Source: Ancylomarina salipaludis (GTDB taxonomy: Bacteria; Bacteroidota; Bacteroidia; Bacteroidales; Marinifilaceae). From it: a stretch of 64,000 bases of DNA. The DNA is taken from NCBI RefSeq assembly GCF_004122035.1, contig NZ_SAXA01000004.1:62001-126000 (forward strand). The letters run 5' to 3'. Shown piece by piece: positions 9,648 through 19,988 of this stretch. The position numbers and the translations under genes are program-made. Below the pieces are notes generated by a model that saw nothing but the letters and a program-made list of their open reading frames with translations, was not told where the DNA came from and ran no database searches. Numbering within the stretch: position 1 is the first letter of the stretch; each line of letters starts with the position of its first letter.

Positions 9648-10052
9648 TTAAATCTCAATCTTCCTTTTCACCGTCACATAGCATTCAATCATCAGAATAA
9701 GCATGATTAAATCGATAAATCCAAAAAGAACCAAAAAGATGATGTGAGGTAAGTCACCAATTATAAAATAATAAAAAACGATAGAACAGTAGGCGAATTT
9801 GTACAGTAAACCAATAAGAATCAAATCCAGATTTTTATTCAGGTTACCTCTGTAGATTAATAAATAAGCAATGCCAATGATAAGTAAGTACGCACCTATC
9901 AAACTAAGATAACCCATAAAGCCAGGTGCTTTCTCCAGAATACCTATTAAATCAAAGGCGGATTTTGGAAAGAAGGTAAAAACCAGCCCTAAAATAAGGT
10001 CATAGATTGCCGCTACCAGAAATAAGCCTTTGTAATATTTTAATTTGCTCAT
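9648..10052 (-). CDS. Small integral membrane protein, four helices
   Basis: A 134-residue protein made almost wholly of four predicted membrane helices. It starts SKLKYYKGLFLVAAIYDLIL and includes a PxxxFDLIG-like loop, FPKSAFDLIGI. It resembles small uncharacterised four-helix Bacteroidota proteins, but no function is known to me. It is the first gene of a probable operon with 9240-9620. Confidence 0.75.
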   Translation of the reverse strand: MSKLKYYKGLFLVAAIYDLILGLVFTFFPKSAFDLIGILEKAPGFMGYLSLIGAYLLIIGIAYLLIYRGNLNKNLDLILIGLLYKFAYCSIVFYYFIIGDLPHIIFLVLFGFIDLIMLILMIECYVTVKRKIEI

Positions 10053-10256
10053 AACATTATAATTTAGTTCGTAAACCTGACTTATAAAGTTACGGAACTT
10101 GTGTCTTTTTCTCTAGGTTTGATATAATCCAGAGTGATTATAAATAGCTAACAGTCATGATTTTGATTAATGATCGGCTGTCTGTAATGAAAATGTTTTA
10201 CCATAAATGCTTTAACTTTATAGAACGTAATCACCTTCTTTTTAATACCTCGTAAA

Positions 10257-11597
10257 ATGAAGAAAGAATACAAAGTCATATTAATTGCAATGAGTGGTGT
10301 ACGGGTGTTCAATGAAAAATTATTTAAGACTGGATTAACCCTGCCAGGTTTTGTTGATCGTAGCCGTGTAATTGCGAGCTTGCCAAGTTTGGGTTTATTA
10401 ACCCTTGCAGCTCATACACCCGAAAATTGGGACGTTATATATCGCGAGTTGGATCGTTACTCCGATAATGATATTGAGGAAATATTGAGTGAAGAGCCAG
10501 ATATCATTGCTTTCTCGGCTTTAACTGCCCGAATTAATGAAACCTATGAACTCGCATCACGGTTCAGGAAACAGGGCATAACTGTTGTTATTGGCGGCTT
10601 ACACGCCTCTGCATTACCTGATGAGGCTATGGTTTATTCGGATGCGGTTGTTCAAGGGGAATGCGAAAGACTCTGGGAAGTTTTATTAAATGATTATGAG
10701 AATAAGGCATTAAAAAGTTTATATAGTTCTTTGAACGAGCCTCAAATGGCTTTTCAGCTTGAGGATTCAAAAGTGCCAATTTATGATCTCCTGGATATAA
10801 GCAAGTATAACCGATTAACCATTCAAACCACCAGAGGTTGTCCGCATGATTGCCATTTTTGTGCAGCATCAAGAAGTATTAGTGATTATAAAAAGAAGCC
10901 TATTAAATTAATCAAAAAGGAACTGGATAAGATCTTCGAGATATGGGATGATCCTTTTATCGAACTGGCTGATGATAATACTTTTGTGGATAAAGAATGG
11001 TCTAAGGATTTGCTTAGGCTTTTTGCTAATTATAAGATGAAATGGTTTACCGAAACGGATATTTCTATTGCTTACGATGATGAACTTTTAGAATTATTGG
11101 CAAAAACCAATTGTATACAAGTTCTTATTGGCTTTGAATCAATCAATTTTAATAGTATTAAGGGCTTAGATGGCGGATGGAAGTCTAAGCAATTTAAAAA
11201 TTATTCGAAGGCCATTGATAAGATACAGTCATATGGAATTACAGTAAACGGATGCTTTGTACTGGGATTCGATTCTGATACGAAAGAAACTTTCATAGAG
11301 ACTGAAAAGTTTATAAAGGAAAGTAATTTGTCGGATGTACAAATTACAATTCTGACAGCTTTCCCATGTACTGATTTATATCAGCAATTAAAAAATGAGG
11401 GGCGATTATTGACTGATTATTGGGATAAGTGTACTTTATTCGATGTCACTTATCAACCTAAAAATTTTAGTGTTGAGGAATTAGAAGATGAATTTCAAAA
11501 TCTCATGACTAAGGTTTATTCTGACGATTTGGTGAAGAAAAGGAAGGACATATTTAAACAAACTTTATTGAATAGAAGAAAGTTCGTTAGGTCTTAA
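10257..11597 (+). CDS. B12-binding-domain radical SAM protein
   Basis: A 446-residue enzyme. Residues 1-150 form a Rossmann-like cobalamin-binding-type domain (LPSLGLLTLAAHTPENW, VVIGGLHASALPDEA, VVQGECERLWEVLL), although the canonical DxHxxG His motif is absent. The radical SAM domain carries the cluster motif C195-x3-C199-x2-C202 in RGCPHDCHFCAAS. These enzymes reduce S-adenosylmethionine at a 4Fe-4S cluster to start radical chemistry, often methylations or rearrangements. It stands alone, so the substrate is unknown; homologues are common in anaerobes. Confidence 0.9.
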   Translation: MKKEYKVILIAMSGVRVFNEKLFKTGLTLPGFVDRSRVIASLPSLGLLTLAAHTPENWDVIYRELDRYSDNDIEEILSEEPDIIAFSALTARINETYELASRFRKQGITVVIGGLHASALPDEAMVYSDAVVQGECERLWEVLLNDYENKALKSLYSSLNEPQMAFQLEDSKVPIYDLLDISKYNRLTIQTTRGCPHDCHFCAASRSISDYKKKPIKLIKKELDKIFEIWDDPFIELADDNTFVDKEWSKDLLRLFANYKMKWFTETDISIAYDDELLELLAKTNCIQVLIGFESINFNSIKGLDGGWKSKQFKNYSKAIDKIQSYGITVNGCFVLGFDSDTKETFIETEKFIKESNLSDVQITILTAFPCTDLYQQLKNEGRLLTDYWDKCTLFDVTYQPKNFSVEELEDEFQNLMTKVYSDDLVKKRKDIFKQTLLNRRKFVRS

Positions 11598-11612
11598 TAT
11601 TATTTGTATGTT

Positions 11613-13487
11613 TTATTCTCTCAAGTCGTATTCATCTATCAATTCGAGTGTATCGGGGTTCTTTACTCTAACTTTTATTTTATTTCCGTCTACATCAATA
11701 AGCACAAGTGCATTTTGAGTGGAGAAATTGCGTAAGTGTTTCATCCAGGGTGTTTTTTCCTGGGCGTAGTAGGGTGCACCCGCTGCACCGTTGTTGATTT
11801 GGTAAAACGTTCTTGACAGTTTCACTTTCTTATGATTATAGATTTCCGGATAGCGATCCATTTCTTCGGTAATGGTAAGCATGTTGTAGTTATGCTCATC
11901 ACCCGTAAGTGCGGCTACAGTCTTTGTGCTTTTATTTACAATGATATCCAGTAGTTTGTCCCTGCGTTCAATGATACCTTCTTCGTATGTTTTTCCATTG
12001 ACTGTAGGTCTCATTCGATTGTCGCCATTATACCACATATCATCTTTTACATGCCCCCCGTTTGGAAAAAAGGGGGTGTGTACTGTCACAAATACATGAT
12101 CAATGTTTTCGTCTTTCTCTAAACGTTTCAAGGTTCTTTCCAGCCATTTCATCTGATTGTCCATAATGTAGGCATGCAGGTTGCCACTGACAACGCTCAA
12201 GCCCTGTGGGCTGTACCAGTAGTCTGAATTCAGTACAACCATGGCTACATTGTCGTAGGTATACCAAAAAACCGATTCTTTATAGGAAGGAAAATCATCC
12301 TTACTCTTATCAGGATCGTATTGCGAATTATCTTCGCTTCGGGGACCATTCTCAGGCAATACAAAATTATCCTGAAAAAGAGACTCTCCCGAATCATTTG
12401 CAAAGGGGAAATGATCGATCAGATAATTAAAATCCCTGATGGTATCATGAAAGATATAGTTGTAGGCTTCATGATTTCCGAATCCCGGTATAAAAGGGAT
12501 ATAATGCCAATAGGCTTCTACTGCGTGTTTCCAGTTGGCATATTGCAGGTTCATGCGTTGGCGACTCACCTCGTAACCATCTATCAGATCGCCTGTAAAC
12601 TGAACAAATTTGGCTCCTTCAGCCATACTAAGCGAAGCAATGCGTTTCATGATATAGGCATTGGTGCCAAAAATATCCCGTTCACCGCCACCTTGTCCCG
12701 AGCGGGAATCACTACCATAAGCAAAGGTAAACTTTTTACGGCTTCCGGGTATAGGTGCTGTTTCAAAATTATAATTGAACTCAAATTCGCCCAGTGATAA
12801 CTTATACTTGTATCTGGTTCCAGCTTCCAGATTGTTGATTTCAATTTCGTGAACTAATTTAGCCTTTTTGTCTCTGAAAGTCTTATCGTTCACTTTTATA
12901 CTTGCCTTCACCTCTTGAGACGTAGTGAATGAAATCACGCAGCTTTTGTGAGTCAATTTATTGACAAATGGTCCTTCGATGGCAGTTGGGGTAGCAGTGA
13001 ACAGTTTATCCTTATAGATGAATGCTGCTTTTCCATCATAGAGAATCATACCTTTATCGGTTATTATTCGGTAGCCAAGGATACCTTTTCCGGATTTTTG
13101 CCAACCAATCATGTCGTATCTGTCTGATAGTTTCCTTGCTATGGGAATATTGGTTTTACCATTAGCAATGGGAGTACTTTCCCTAAAATAGACAGGTTGA
13201 GGATATTGACCATCCTCATAGTTGATAAAACCATAGTAGAGTGTTCCATTTAGATCAGGAATTCTAAAATTGAATTCCAGTCCTGTCTCTGTTCCTATTA
13301 TATTGGTGTAGAAATTGGTAAATCGGAAATAATCGTCGGCGGGTTGTGCGTATATCTTCTGATTGGATATTTGTAGAAAGACACCCTTCTCATCAGATCC
13401 TATATTGGAATAAACATCAGGAACCTCCTGAGCTTTTAAGGGAATTATAAGAAGTAGGCAGTACGCCCAGATTAATATTTGTCTCAT
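11613..13487 (-). CDS. Exported metallophosphoesterase, purple-acid-phosphatase-like
   Basis: A 624-residue protein with a signal peptide (MRQILIWAYCLLLIIPLKAQ) and a beta-sandwich region (residues about 150-245, fibronectin-type; KLTHKSCVISFTTSQEV). A calcineurin-like phosphoesterase domain follows. The metal-binding motifs appear in order: FAYGSDSRSG, FTGDLIDG, GFGNHEAY, VFVTVHTPFF and ALTGDEHNYN. It probably hydrolyses phosphate esters in the periplasm or outside the cell. It converges with the radical SAM gene at 11597 with only 15 bases between the stops. Its 5' leader has a diverged second copy at 16381-16450. Confidence 0.9.
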   Translation of the reverse strand: MRQILIWAYCLLLIIPLKAQEVPDVYSNIGSDEKGVFLQISNQKIYAQPADDYFRFTNFYTNIIGTETGLEFNFRIPDLNGTLYYGFINYEDGQYPQPVYFRESTPIANGKTNIPIARKLSDRYDMIGWQKSGKGILGYRIITDKGMILYDGKAAFIYKDKLFTATPTAIEGPFVNKLTHKSCVISFTTSQEVKASIKVNDKTFRDKKAKLVHEIEINNLEAGTRYKYKLSLGEFEFNYNFETAPIPGSRKKFTFAYGSDSRSGQGGGERDIFGTNAYIMKRIASLSMAEGAKFVQFTGDLIDGYEVSRQRMNLQYANWKHAVEAYWHYIPFIPGFGNHEAYNYIFHDTIRDFNYLIDHFPFANDSGESLFQDNFVLPENGPRSEDNSQYDPDKSKDDFPSYKESVFWYTYDNVAMVVLNSDYWYSPQGLSVVSGNLHAYIMDNQMKWLERTLKRLEKDENIDHVFVTVHTPFFPNGGHVKDDMWYNGDNRMRPTVNGKTYEEGIIERRDKLLDIIVNKSTKTVAALTGDEHNYNMLTITEEMDRYPEIYNHKKVKLSRTFYQINNGAAGAPYYAQEKTPWMKHLRNFSTQNALVLIDVDGNKIKVRVKNPDTLELIDEYDLRE

Positions 13488-13712
13488 GGCATCTTGTTTT
13501 TTTTGATTTCAATCTCTTGATTTCCATTAAAGATACAATAAGAATTCGACTGGGGAGGTTTTTTTGTGATGTGAAAAAATAATGCGAATCATAGTTTTTA
13601 ATTTGATTTACCTCCTTAGTTTTTTTTATATATAAAAATTATGCCGTTTTATTTACATGTTTGCGTATTGTAATTTAGTGATAGAATTCATACAAAATAC
13701 ATTTGAAAGATA

Positions 13713-16208
13713 CTAATTGTCTATTGGTATTAGTTTGTTAATGTGGCACTTATTTATAAATATATTGTTGTTGTAGGAGTTCATGAAATATAAAAATTCA
13801 TTATAAATAAAACAAGCAGAATTAGTCCCAGCTCCAGTAGGAGGTACATATGAATCGTATGTGTTGTCTACAGAATTAAAAATATGAAGAAAATGGACTC
13901 GGTTCCATCCTTTAGAAATTATAAACGCCTTTTGATCTTTAATAGCAACGGTTTTTTTTGAAAGAATATTCAAAGTGAAATTATAATTTTCTTCCCAGGA
14001 GTCATTTGTGAAATCATATATGAAAGATTTTTCTTGTTCTTCTTGTTTTCCGTATGGATCATAATAAGTAGTAACTGCGAAATAGATTTTATTCCCAATT
14101 TCGAATGTTAACGGTTTGCTCTGCCATTTTGAGATTGAAGGGATAGGAGTTTTATTCTTCCATTTTAAAGTTTTTAGATTAAATGATTTTAGCATGCTTT
14201 TATTCCCAATAAATAATTCATCCCCTTTTTCAAATGAGAAAAGGTTTCCACTAAACTCTTCACTATCACTAATTATAAATTCTGTTTTCCATTCTTTATC
14301 GAATATGGCGTATGATTTAAGTGTTATTTTATTATCATTTCGCAGTAATATTATCAACTTATCTTGAAATATGGTTCTATAAAATCCATTCATAGGATAT
14401 GAAAAATCAGATTTAAATTCCCATTCTTCACTAATGGGATTAAAAAGATATAGCTTCCTATCTGAAAAAATGAGAGGGGATTCATTTATATTTCCCAGGT
14501 ATGTGACATAATCGTGATAACTTTTATCTTTTATTGGTTCCCAGGGATTTTTATAGGCTAGCCCTTCAGTAAATTCTGCAAGTTGGCTACCATGTTGTAA
14601 GCTAATTTCGGGTTTAGTATCAATAGAAATATAATGATCAGAATCAAATAGGACTTTATAGCTATTATCACTTTTTTCTATTTGTGTTGTGTATTTATTC
14701 AGGATTTCAATATGAGGTTCTGAATTAGGATTCACGTTTTCTGTTGTAATTGTATAAACTTGTCCACGCATGAGTACTTTAGGCTGAACATCGAGAATTT
14801 TCGCAGGTAGCACATTCAAGACGAATGGTGTTATGGTGTCGAAGAAACCTTCATAATGAAGTGATATGTTTTGAGGACCAGGATAGGCTAATGTTCTTAC
14901 AGAAATAGTATTTTCATTTATAAATGTTACAGCACAATATTTATCCCCAATTTTTACTTCAGTCTCTTTAATGAAATTTTCACCTTTTATTAAAATTTCA
15001 TCATCCCCATAAATTGTTTGTTTATTTACCGATTCGATACTTGGTTCTAGCCAACACAGCTCTTTATCGGAGTTTATAATATGCCTATTATACTTTGCTT
15101 TAATTTTTTGTTTTAGTACAGGTCTTTTAATTAGTATCTGAATTAAACTATCAGTTTGTTGTATGATCTTATTAGAGTTATCATATTTATCTAATTTAGG
15201 GTGCTCAAAATCGTAAATTCCTAGTAGGTTTGTTCCTTTAATAAGCAGTGTGTCGTTATACCAAACCTTCTTTGGAGAAAAAGATTCAATTATTGGTAGA
15301 ATACCTTCAAGTTGATCAGGGTAAGTAATTTCGCGATCTAAATAATCAAAGGAAATGGATAGTTTACCCAAAGGTATATTCATTGGTATTCTGATTTTTA
15401 AAAGGCTGTCAGTTACCAAATCCATAGTGTATTGATATGTATTAACTTTATGCTCATTAATTTTTACTTGTTTAATTGTACTAAAGTTTACTCCATAGAG
15501 ATTGATTTCATTGCGGGAAACCACTTTAGATTTCGAAACAGAATCAATTCTGGGAGCTTTAATTGTGAACAAATTATTAGTATATACGTTTTGGCCAGCA
15601 ACATTTAGTTTTAGTTTAAAACTACATTTTTCCATTCCTTTGGGAACAATTACTTTCATAGAGGTATCACAAACCGAAAAAGGGACTGATTTAACGAGAT
15701 CAAATTCCACAAAATTTCTGTTTCCAAAATAGTGTCCTTTGATTATTAGGGTATCACCAATATTTGCTGAGTCAGGACTAAAAGTTAATTTATCCTCACT
15801 AGATCCTCTATAGCTAGTAAACTCTACTTCTTCACCATAGTTTATAATATCATTAACTTTAGCAAATGCCCGAACGACAAATCTTCTATTCTCAAGTAAA
15901 TTTTCCGTTAAAATACCCTCAAACTCAAAATTGTTGTCTGATGGTGATCCCAATGATAATTTTTCAACTAATGCTTCATCTGGCATTTCAAAGAAATAAT
16001 TATCTAAATAATAAATGAATCCGTAGTCCTGTATGAGTTCACCTATTGGTGTTTCAACTGTACCAGTAACCCAAACTCCATTAGTATTCGATTCTTCAAC
16101 TAATAATGTCTTAACTGAAGTTGTCTTGATTTCTTGTTTTTCCGTGTCATTTTTACAAGAAATAAAGATAAAACATAATAGAATTGAGATGAGGAATGAG
16201 CTTTTCAT
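13713..16208 (-). CDS. IPT/TIG-repeat lipoprotein with C-terminal propeller-like region
   Basis: An 831-residue probable lipoprotein: the signal ends FIFISC, with Cys as the lipidation site. Several immunoglobulin-like IPT/TIG repeats follow (residues about 130-470), each containing phrases like DSVSKSKVVSRNEINLYG, PKKVWYNDTLLIKGTNL and YGDDEILIKGENF. The C-terminal 270 residues show repeated W/Y-rich blades (NPISEEWEFKSDFSYPMNGF, NLKTLKWKNKTPIP, FTNDSWEENYNF) like a Kelch-type beta-propeller. It is probably a surface-exposed binding or adhesion protein; its ligand is unknown. Codon use is more AT-rich than in neighbouring genes. Confidence 0.82.
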   Translation of the reverse strand: MKSSFLISILLCFIFISCKNDTEKQEIKTTSVKTLLVEESNTNGVWVTGTVETPIGELIQDYGFIYYLDNYFFEMPDEALVEKLSLGSPSDNNFEFEGILTENLLENRRFVVRAFAKVNDIINYGEEVEFTSYRGSSEDKLTFSPDSANIGDTLIIKGHYFGNRNFVEFDLVKSVPFSVCDTSMKVIVPKGMEKCSFKLKLNVAGQNVYTNNLFTIKAPRIDSVSKSKVVSRNEINLYGVNFSTIKQVKINEHKVNTYQYTMDLVTDSLLKIRIPMNIPLGKLSISFDYLDREITYPDQLEGILPIIESFSPKKVWYNDTLLIKGTNLLGIYDFEHPKLDKYDNSNKIIQQTDSLIQILIKRPVLKQKIKAKYNRHIINSDKELCWLEPSIESVNKQTIYGDDEILIKGENFIKETEVKIGDKYCAVTFINENTISVRTLAYPGPQNISLHYEGFFDTITPFVLNVLPAKILDVQPKVLMRGQVYTITTENVNPNSEPHIEILNKYTTQIEKSDNSYKVLFDSDHYISIDTKPEISLQHGSQLAEFTEGLAYKNPWEPIKDKSYHDYVTYLGNINESPLIFSDRKLYLFNPISEEWEFKSDFSYPMNGFYRTIFQDKLIILLRNDNKITLKSYAIFDKEWKTEFIISDSEEFSGNLFSFEKGDELFIGNKSMLKSFNLKTLKWKNKTPIPSISKWQSKPLTFEIGNKIYFAVTTYYDPYGKQEEQEKSFIYDFTNDSWEENYNFTLNILSKKTVAIKDQKAFIISKGWNRVHFLHIFNSVDNTYDSYVPPTGAGTNSACFIYNEFLYFMNSYNNNIFINKCHINKLIPIDN

Positions 16209-16380
16209 ATCAGAGAGTATATTCTAGTTTAGTACGAATATAGTTGAATTTTGATTTAGTATTTTCTTTCAACAAAATTACATATATTAATATTATGAAA
16301 GGTTTAGTAGGATGATTTTAATGAAAAATAAATTTATAAGTATAGTAGTGATAGGCACATAGATAGGTTAATCGTTTTCT

Positions 16381-16450
16381 CATGACATTTTCTTTTTTTT
16401 GAGGTTTCAATATCTTGATTCTCAATAAATATTCAATATGCGAGGGAGAG
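16381..16450 (-). repeat. Diverged second copy of a gene leader and start codon
   Basis: The sequence here aligns well with the leader of the metallophosphoesterase gene (13485-13545). Both have CAT, then CAT/C-T8, a (GG)TTTCAATnTCTTGATT block and a TTCAATA/ACAATA end. After the start codon this copy encodes only 21 codons (MRKRLTYLCAY...). It may be the stump of a lost paralogous gene. The alignment is by eye. The rest of the 16209-16501 gap shows nothing else. Confidence 0.45.
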
Positions 16451-16492
16451 AGGGAGCGCGTTCGATTTTGTTTTAAATGTTTGAAGAGTGTG

Positions 16493-16521
16493 AAAAAATA
16501 AAGGAGCCTGTACAGGCTCCT
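16493..16521 (-). terminator. Intrinsic terminator after the M16 peptidase gene
   Basis: A perfect 20-nt palindrome (16502-16521, AGGAGCCTGTACAGGCTCCT) is followed on the minus strand by a T-rich run. It lies 25 bases past the stop codon of the peptidase gene. Confidence 0.85.
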
Positions 16522-16546
16522 TTGTTTTAGAAATATAAACAATTAT

Positions 16547-19534
16547 TTATTCTTTAAGGCTGATTACTTTGCCAAAAAGTTTTGCATTTTCGTTTACTTT
16601 TGCTTCGTTACCATACACACAAATAGCATTCTGTGCTAAAATGTCTTCCACCATTTTTTTCATTTCTTTAATATCTTCCGGTGTGGTTGACAAAACGGCT
16701 GCGCGCTCAGCTTTTAACTCTTCGGGTGTTGTTTTCTCGAAGTAATACTGAATGGCACGATTTCCTCTTTGTGAAGCTGTCATAGGGCCATCCATTCGTG
16801 AAATTGTACCAATAATATAACGAGTCATCTCTTTTGCATCGGCATCAAACTTTTCCAAATACTCCGGAGTTTTGTTATAATTATTGATGGTTTCTGATAA
16901 ATTAGGGTCGCGATAAGAAGCAAAATAAACATTGCCACTATTTGAGATCCCTGAAAAACCACCGTAAGCACCACCAATTACACGTATCTGTTTTTGAAGC
17001 CAGTCAGTTGAAAGCACTTGATTTAGAACTTTCATTTTACCAGTGTATTCGTATCCCAGTTTTTTCAGGTCGTAACCTTTAACGACATATTGTACTTTCG
17101 ACGCCGTTTTTAAACCTTCGTTTTTCTTTTTGAAGTCAAATTTCCAATTGTTTAGACTAAGAGATCCTTGTTTAAGGTTTCCTGCAAGGTTTTTAATGCC
17201 TGTTGTGTAGGCTATAAAATCTTTTTCATCACAGGTTACTGAACCAATCATATTCTCTTTGGTGAAAAGTAAAGCGGCTGTTTTTTCAAGATTTGCAATA
17301 AGCTCGTCGCTTTTTGCCTCGAAATTCTCTGATAAATCAGTTACGAAACGGTAGTAATCCAATCCACTGGTTTCTTCACTGTAAGCACCATATGTTGAGT
17401 AATAAGAACGAAGGCGAGTCATAGCATAACCTAAACCATTATTCTTAATGTCAGAGTCAACTCTGGATTGATGACGAGTAAGCAGTTCTTTTAAACGATC
17501 CTTATCATTTAGTTTTGAATGATTAATGATCTCATTAGCCAATTCAAACATTTTTTCAGCCTTTTCAGCTGTAGCCTTAGTATAAACGGCAAATTTTGGA
17601 ATGATCTTGTCATCAGAGTGATTTTCCAAGAAAGTGGTTGTATATGTGTTGAAACCACCTGTTTGAATATTCAAAGCATTATCCAGTTCGCCGTAGGTGT
17701 AATTTTCTGTATTCAGTTTACCTAAGAAGGAAGATAAGAGTTCTGCATAAGGAATGAGATCCTGAGGTAATGTGCGGATATCGAAATATAAGTTGCTGTA
17801 TAGAATATTGTTGGTAAAGGTGTTGTGATGTAAGACCTCTACGTCTGAAATATTCTTTTTATCGATGCCAAACCACTCAATATCACTATTGATATCTGCC
17901 AATTCAAGCATTGGGATAGTCGCTATCGCTTCAGGTGTATCCTCTCTTTTTTGATGTGCAATCAATTCTTGTGTTTGCTCAATTAACTTCTCTTTTTCTT
18001 CGTCGCTTAAGCCATCCTTAAATGCTTTTAATTCAGCCTTTGTTTCAGCAGTTAATTTTGCTTGTAAACCAGGTTCTGGTTTTAAAACCATCAATAAGGC
18101 ATGTGGGTTGTTTACCAGATATTTGCTTGTAGTTGTTTCAAGAATATTTGTCGTCAGCGCTTTTTTAGCCTCTTCCAGAGGTTTATTAAACTCAAGGCCA
18201 AGGAAAGGATTATCAGCAAACATCCAGCTTTGATAAGATTGGAACAAATACATCATCCCTTTTTGAGGTGTATTGCCTTCTTTCATATTGAATTCCATAC
18301 GATTCAGAATGCCTTCAATCATGGTTTTATCAAAGCCTTTTTCGGCAACCGTTTTCATCGTTGAAAGAACAATTTCTTTAAAGCGGTCTTTATCTTCAGG
18401 GTTGGCATTTTCTACAGTGATATCGAAAACACCTTGTTTTGTCTGGTTGTAATAAGCACTCACGTCGCGACCAATGCCTGCTTCCTGTAGAGCCAGACGT
18501 AGGGGAGCTGATTCGTGATTGACAAGTGCATCAGCTAAAACATCGAAAGTTAAACCTAAAGCAATATCGATTCCTTCGCCAGCAACAAAACTCATGTTTA
18601 AGAACGTTTTATCTTTAGTTGAATCTCCATCCGAAATGGCATAGGTTTTCTCGGCTTCCTTCATCTTATCGAAAGGCTTTTGCAAAGGAATCTCTATTTT
18701 TTCAGTTGATAAATTGTAATTTGATAAATACTCCGTATCGATGAACTGCAGTTCTTTATCTAAATCGCCATTACCATATAATAAAATGTAGCTGTTACCC
18801 GGGTGGTAATACTTTTCGTGAAAGGCTACAAATGCTTCCTGAGTTAGATTTGGAATTGCTTTGGGGTAACCTCCCGATGAAACGCCGTAGGTATTATCCG
18901 GGAAAAGGATTTTGTTAATCTGGTAGCCCAATTCTCTACCAGGATTCGAGAAAGCCCCTTTCATTTCGTTATAAACCACACCTTTGTAAACCACATCCTC
19001 ATCTTTACTGGCCAGTTCGTGGTGCCAGCCTTCTTGCTGAAGAACTTTCGGATCTGTACGAAGATTGGGGTTAAAAACCGCATCAAGATAAACATGCATC
19101 AGGTTAAAATAATCCTTATCGTTCATACTTGCTACCGGATAAGTAGTAAAATCAGAACCCGTCATGGCATTCAGATAGGTATTTAAGGAACCTTTTATCA
19201 GAATATCGAAAGGACTTTTTACAGGGAAATTTTTTGAGCCATTCAATACTGAGTGCTCCATAATGTGAGGTGTGCCACAATCGTTTTGAGGGGTTGTTTT
19301 AAATGCGATATTAAACAACTTGTTCTGATCGTCGGCAGCAATTTTTAGCAATCGAGCCCCACTTTTGTCATGTTTAAATAGCAGACAGTTGGCATTTACC
19401 TCCTCCACAAATTTTTTCTCGACCAGAGTAAATCCATGGTACTTTTCGCCTGATTGAAATTTCTCTTTGGGGCTACAGGCTGTAAATACAGCTAATACTG
19501 CCACCAGAAAGAAAAATGCAATGTTTCTTTTCAT
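16547..19534 (-). CDS. M16C peptidase (presequence-protease/insulinase family), lipoprotein
   Basis: The frame is open to 19624, but the start at 19534 is preferred. It gives a standard lipoprotein signal, MKRNIAFFFLVAVLAVFTAC, with the lipidation Cys at 20, and a 995-residue product. The inverted zinc motif H90-x2-E93-H94 is seen in GTPHIMEHSVLNGS, and the second M16 half spans residues 560-960. Length and layout match the PreP-like M16C proteases that degrade unstructured peptides inside a closed chamber. It is probably anchored in the periplasm. It ends at the terminator at 16493-16521. Confidence 0.92.
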   Translation of the reverse strand: MKRNIAFFFLVAVLAVFTACSPKEKFQSGEKYHGFTLVEKKFVEEVNANCLLFKHDKSGARLLKIAADDQNKLFNIAFKTTPQNDCGTPHIMEHSVLNGSKNFPVKSPFDILIKGSLNTYLNAMTGSDFTTYPVASMNDKDYFNLMHVYLDAVFNPNLRTDPKVLQQEGWHHELASKDEDVVYKGVVYNEMKGAFSNPGRELGYQINKILFPDNTYGVSSGGYPKAIPNLTQEAFVAFHEKYYHPGNSYILLYGNGDLDKELQFIDTEYLSNYNLSTEKIEIPLQKPFDKMKEAEKTYAISDGDSTKDKTFLNMSFVAGEGIDIALGLTFDVLADALVNHESAPLRLALQEAGIGRDVSAYYNQTKQGVFDITVENANPEDKDRFKEIVLSTMKTVAEKGFDKTMIEGILNRMEFNMKEGNTPQKGMMYLFQSYQSWMFADNPFLGLEFNKPLEEAKKALTTNILETTTSKYLVNNPHALLMVLKPEPGLQAKLTAETKAELKAFKDGLSDEEKEKLIEQTQELIAHQKREDTPEAIATIPMLELADINSDIEWFGIDKKNISDVEVLHHNTFTNNILYSNLYFDIRTLPQDLIPYAELLSSFLGKLNTENYTYGELDNALNIQTGGFNTYTTTFLENHSDDKIIPKFAVYTKATAEKAEKMFELANEIINHSKLNDKDRLKELLTRHQSRVDSDIKNNGLGYAMTRLRSYYSTYGAYSEETSGLDYYRFVTDLSENFEAKSDELIANLEKTAALLFTKENMIGSVTCDEKDFIAYTTGIKNLAGNLKQGSLSLNNWKFDFKKKNEGLKTASKVQYVVKGYDLKKLGYEYTGKMKVLNQVLSTDWLQKQIRVIGGAYGGFSGISNSGNVYFASYRDPNLSETINNYNKTPEYLEKFDADAKEMTRYIIGTISRMDGPMTASQRGNRAIQYYFEKTTPEELKAERAAVLSTTPEDIKEMKKMVEDILAQNAICVYGNEAKVNENAKLFGKVISLKE

Positions 19535-19988
19535 GTTAAATGTTTTAGTGATTGTTATTTTGATTTGTTTGGTATTTATAAAATATGATATTTTACAAAC
19601 TGTAGTAAATATAGTAAAATTCAAATTGGCTTTAGATCTGTGTTCTGCTGATTAATGTTTAAATTATGTGTTTAATCAGATTAATGCCTGATATAACTTG
19701 AATTTAAAGCAGATGATATAATTGTTAAAAAAACATAAGATAGAAAACGTGTTACTTTAAGTGGGTTTTTCAGTATGAAGCATATTGGAATAATCAAAAG
19801 ATGATTTTATGCCTTTTAAAAATGAGCTTTGGGGATTAAATAAATAGATATACTTCAATTTATAATTTTATTTGGTGGCTCTATAACTAGATTTTATTGA
19901 ATTTTGAACGAAAGCACGAGACATTCTGACTTTTTCAATGAATTTTGACGGAATGGGAGCAATTTATTGATAAGCATTTAGAGTGAAT
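19535..19988. other. Intergenic region without a recognised element
   Basis: About 450 AT-rich bases lie upstream of the M16 gene and past the anti-sigma-like gene. I see no ORF, repeat, RNA or clear terminator in it. Confidence 0.4.

Noticed and set aside
11613-13487. Metallophosphoesterase suspected of lacking a metal ligand
   Set aside because: The first motif reads GSDSR and still has the Asp; the final GDEHNY is a variant seen in this branch and keeps the His.
16318-16542. A 74-codon minus-strand ORF after the M16 gene
   Set aside because: It spans a terminator and a duplicated leader, and its sequence shows no protein features beyond the short stump noted.
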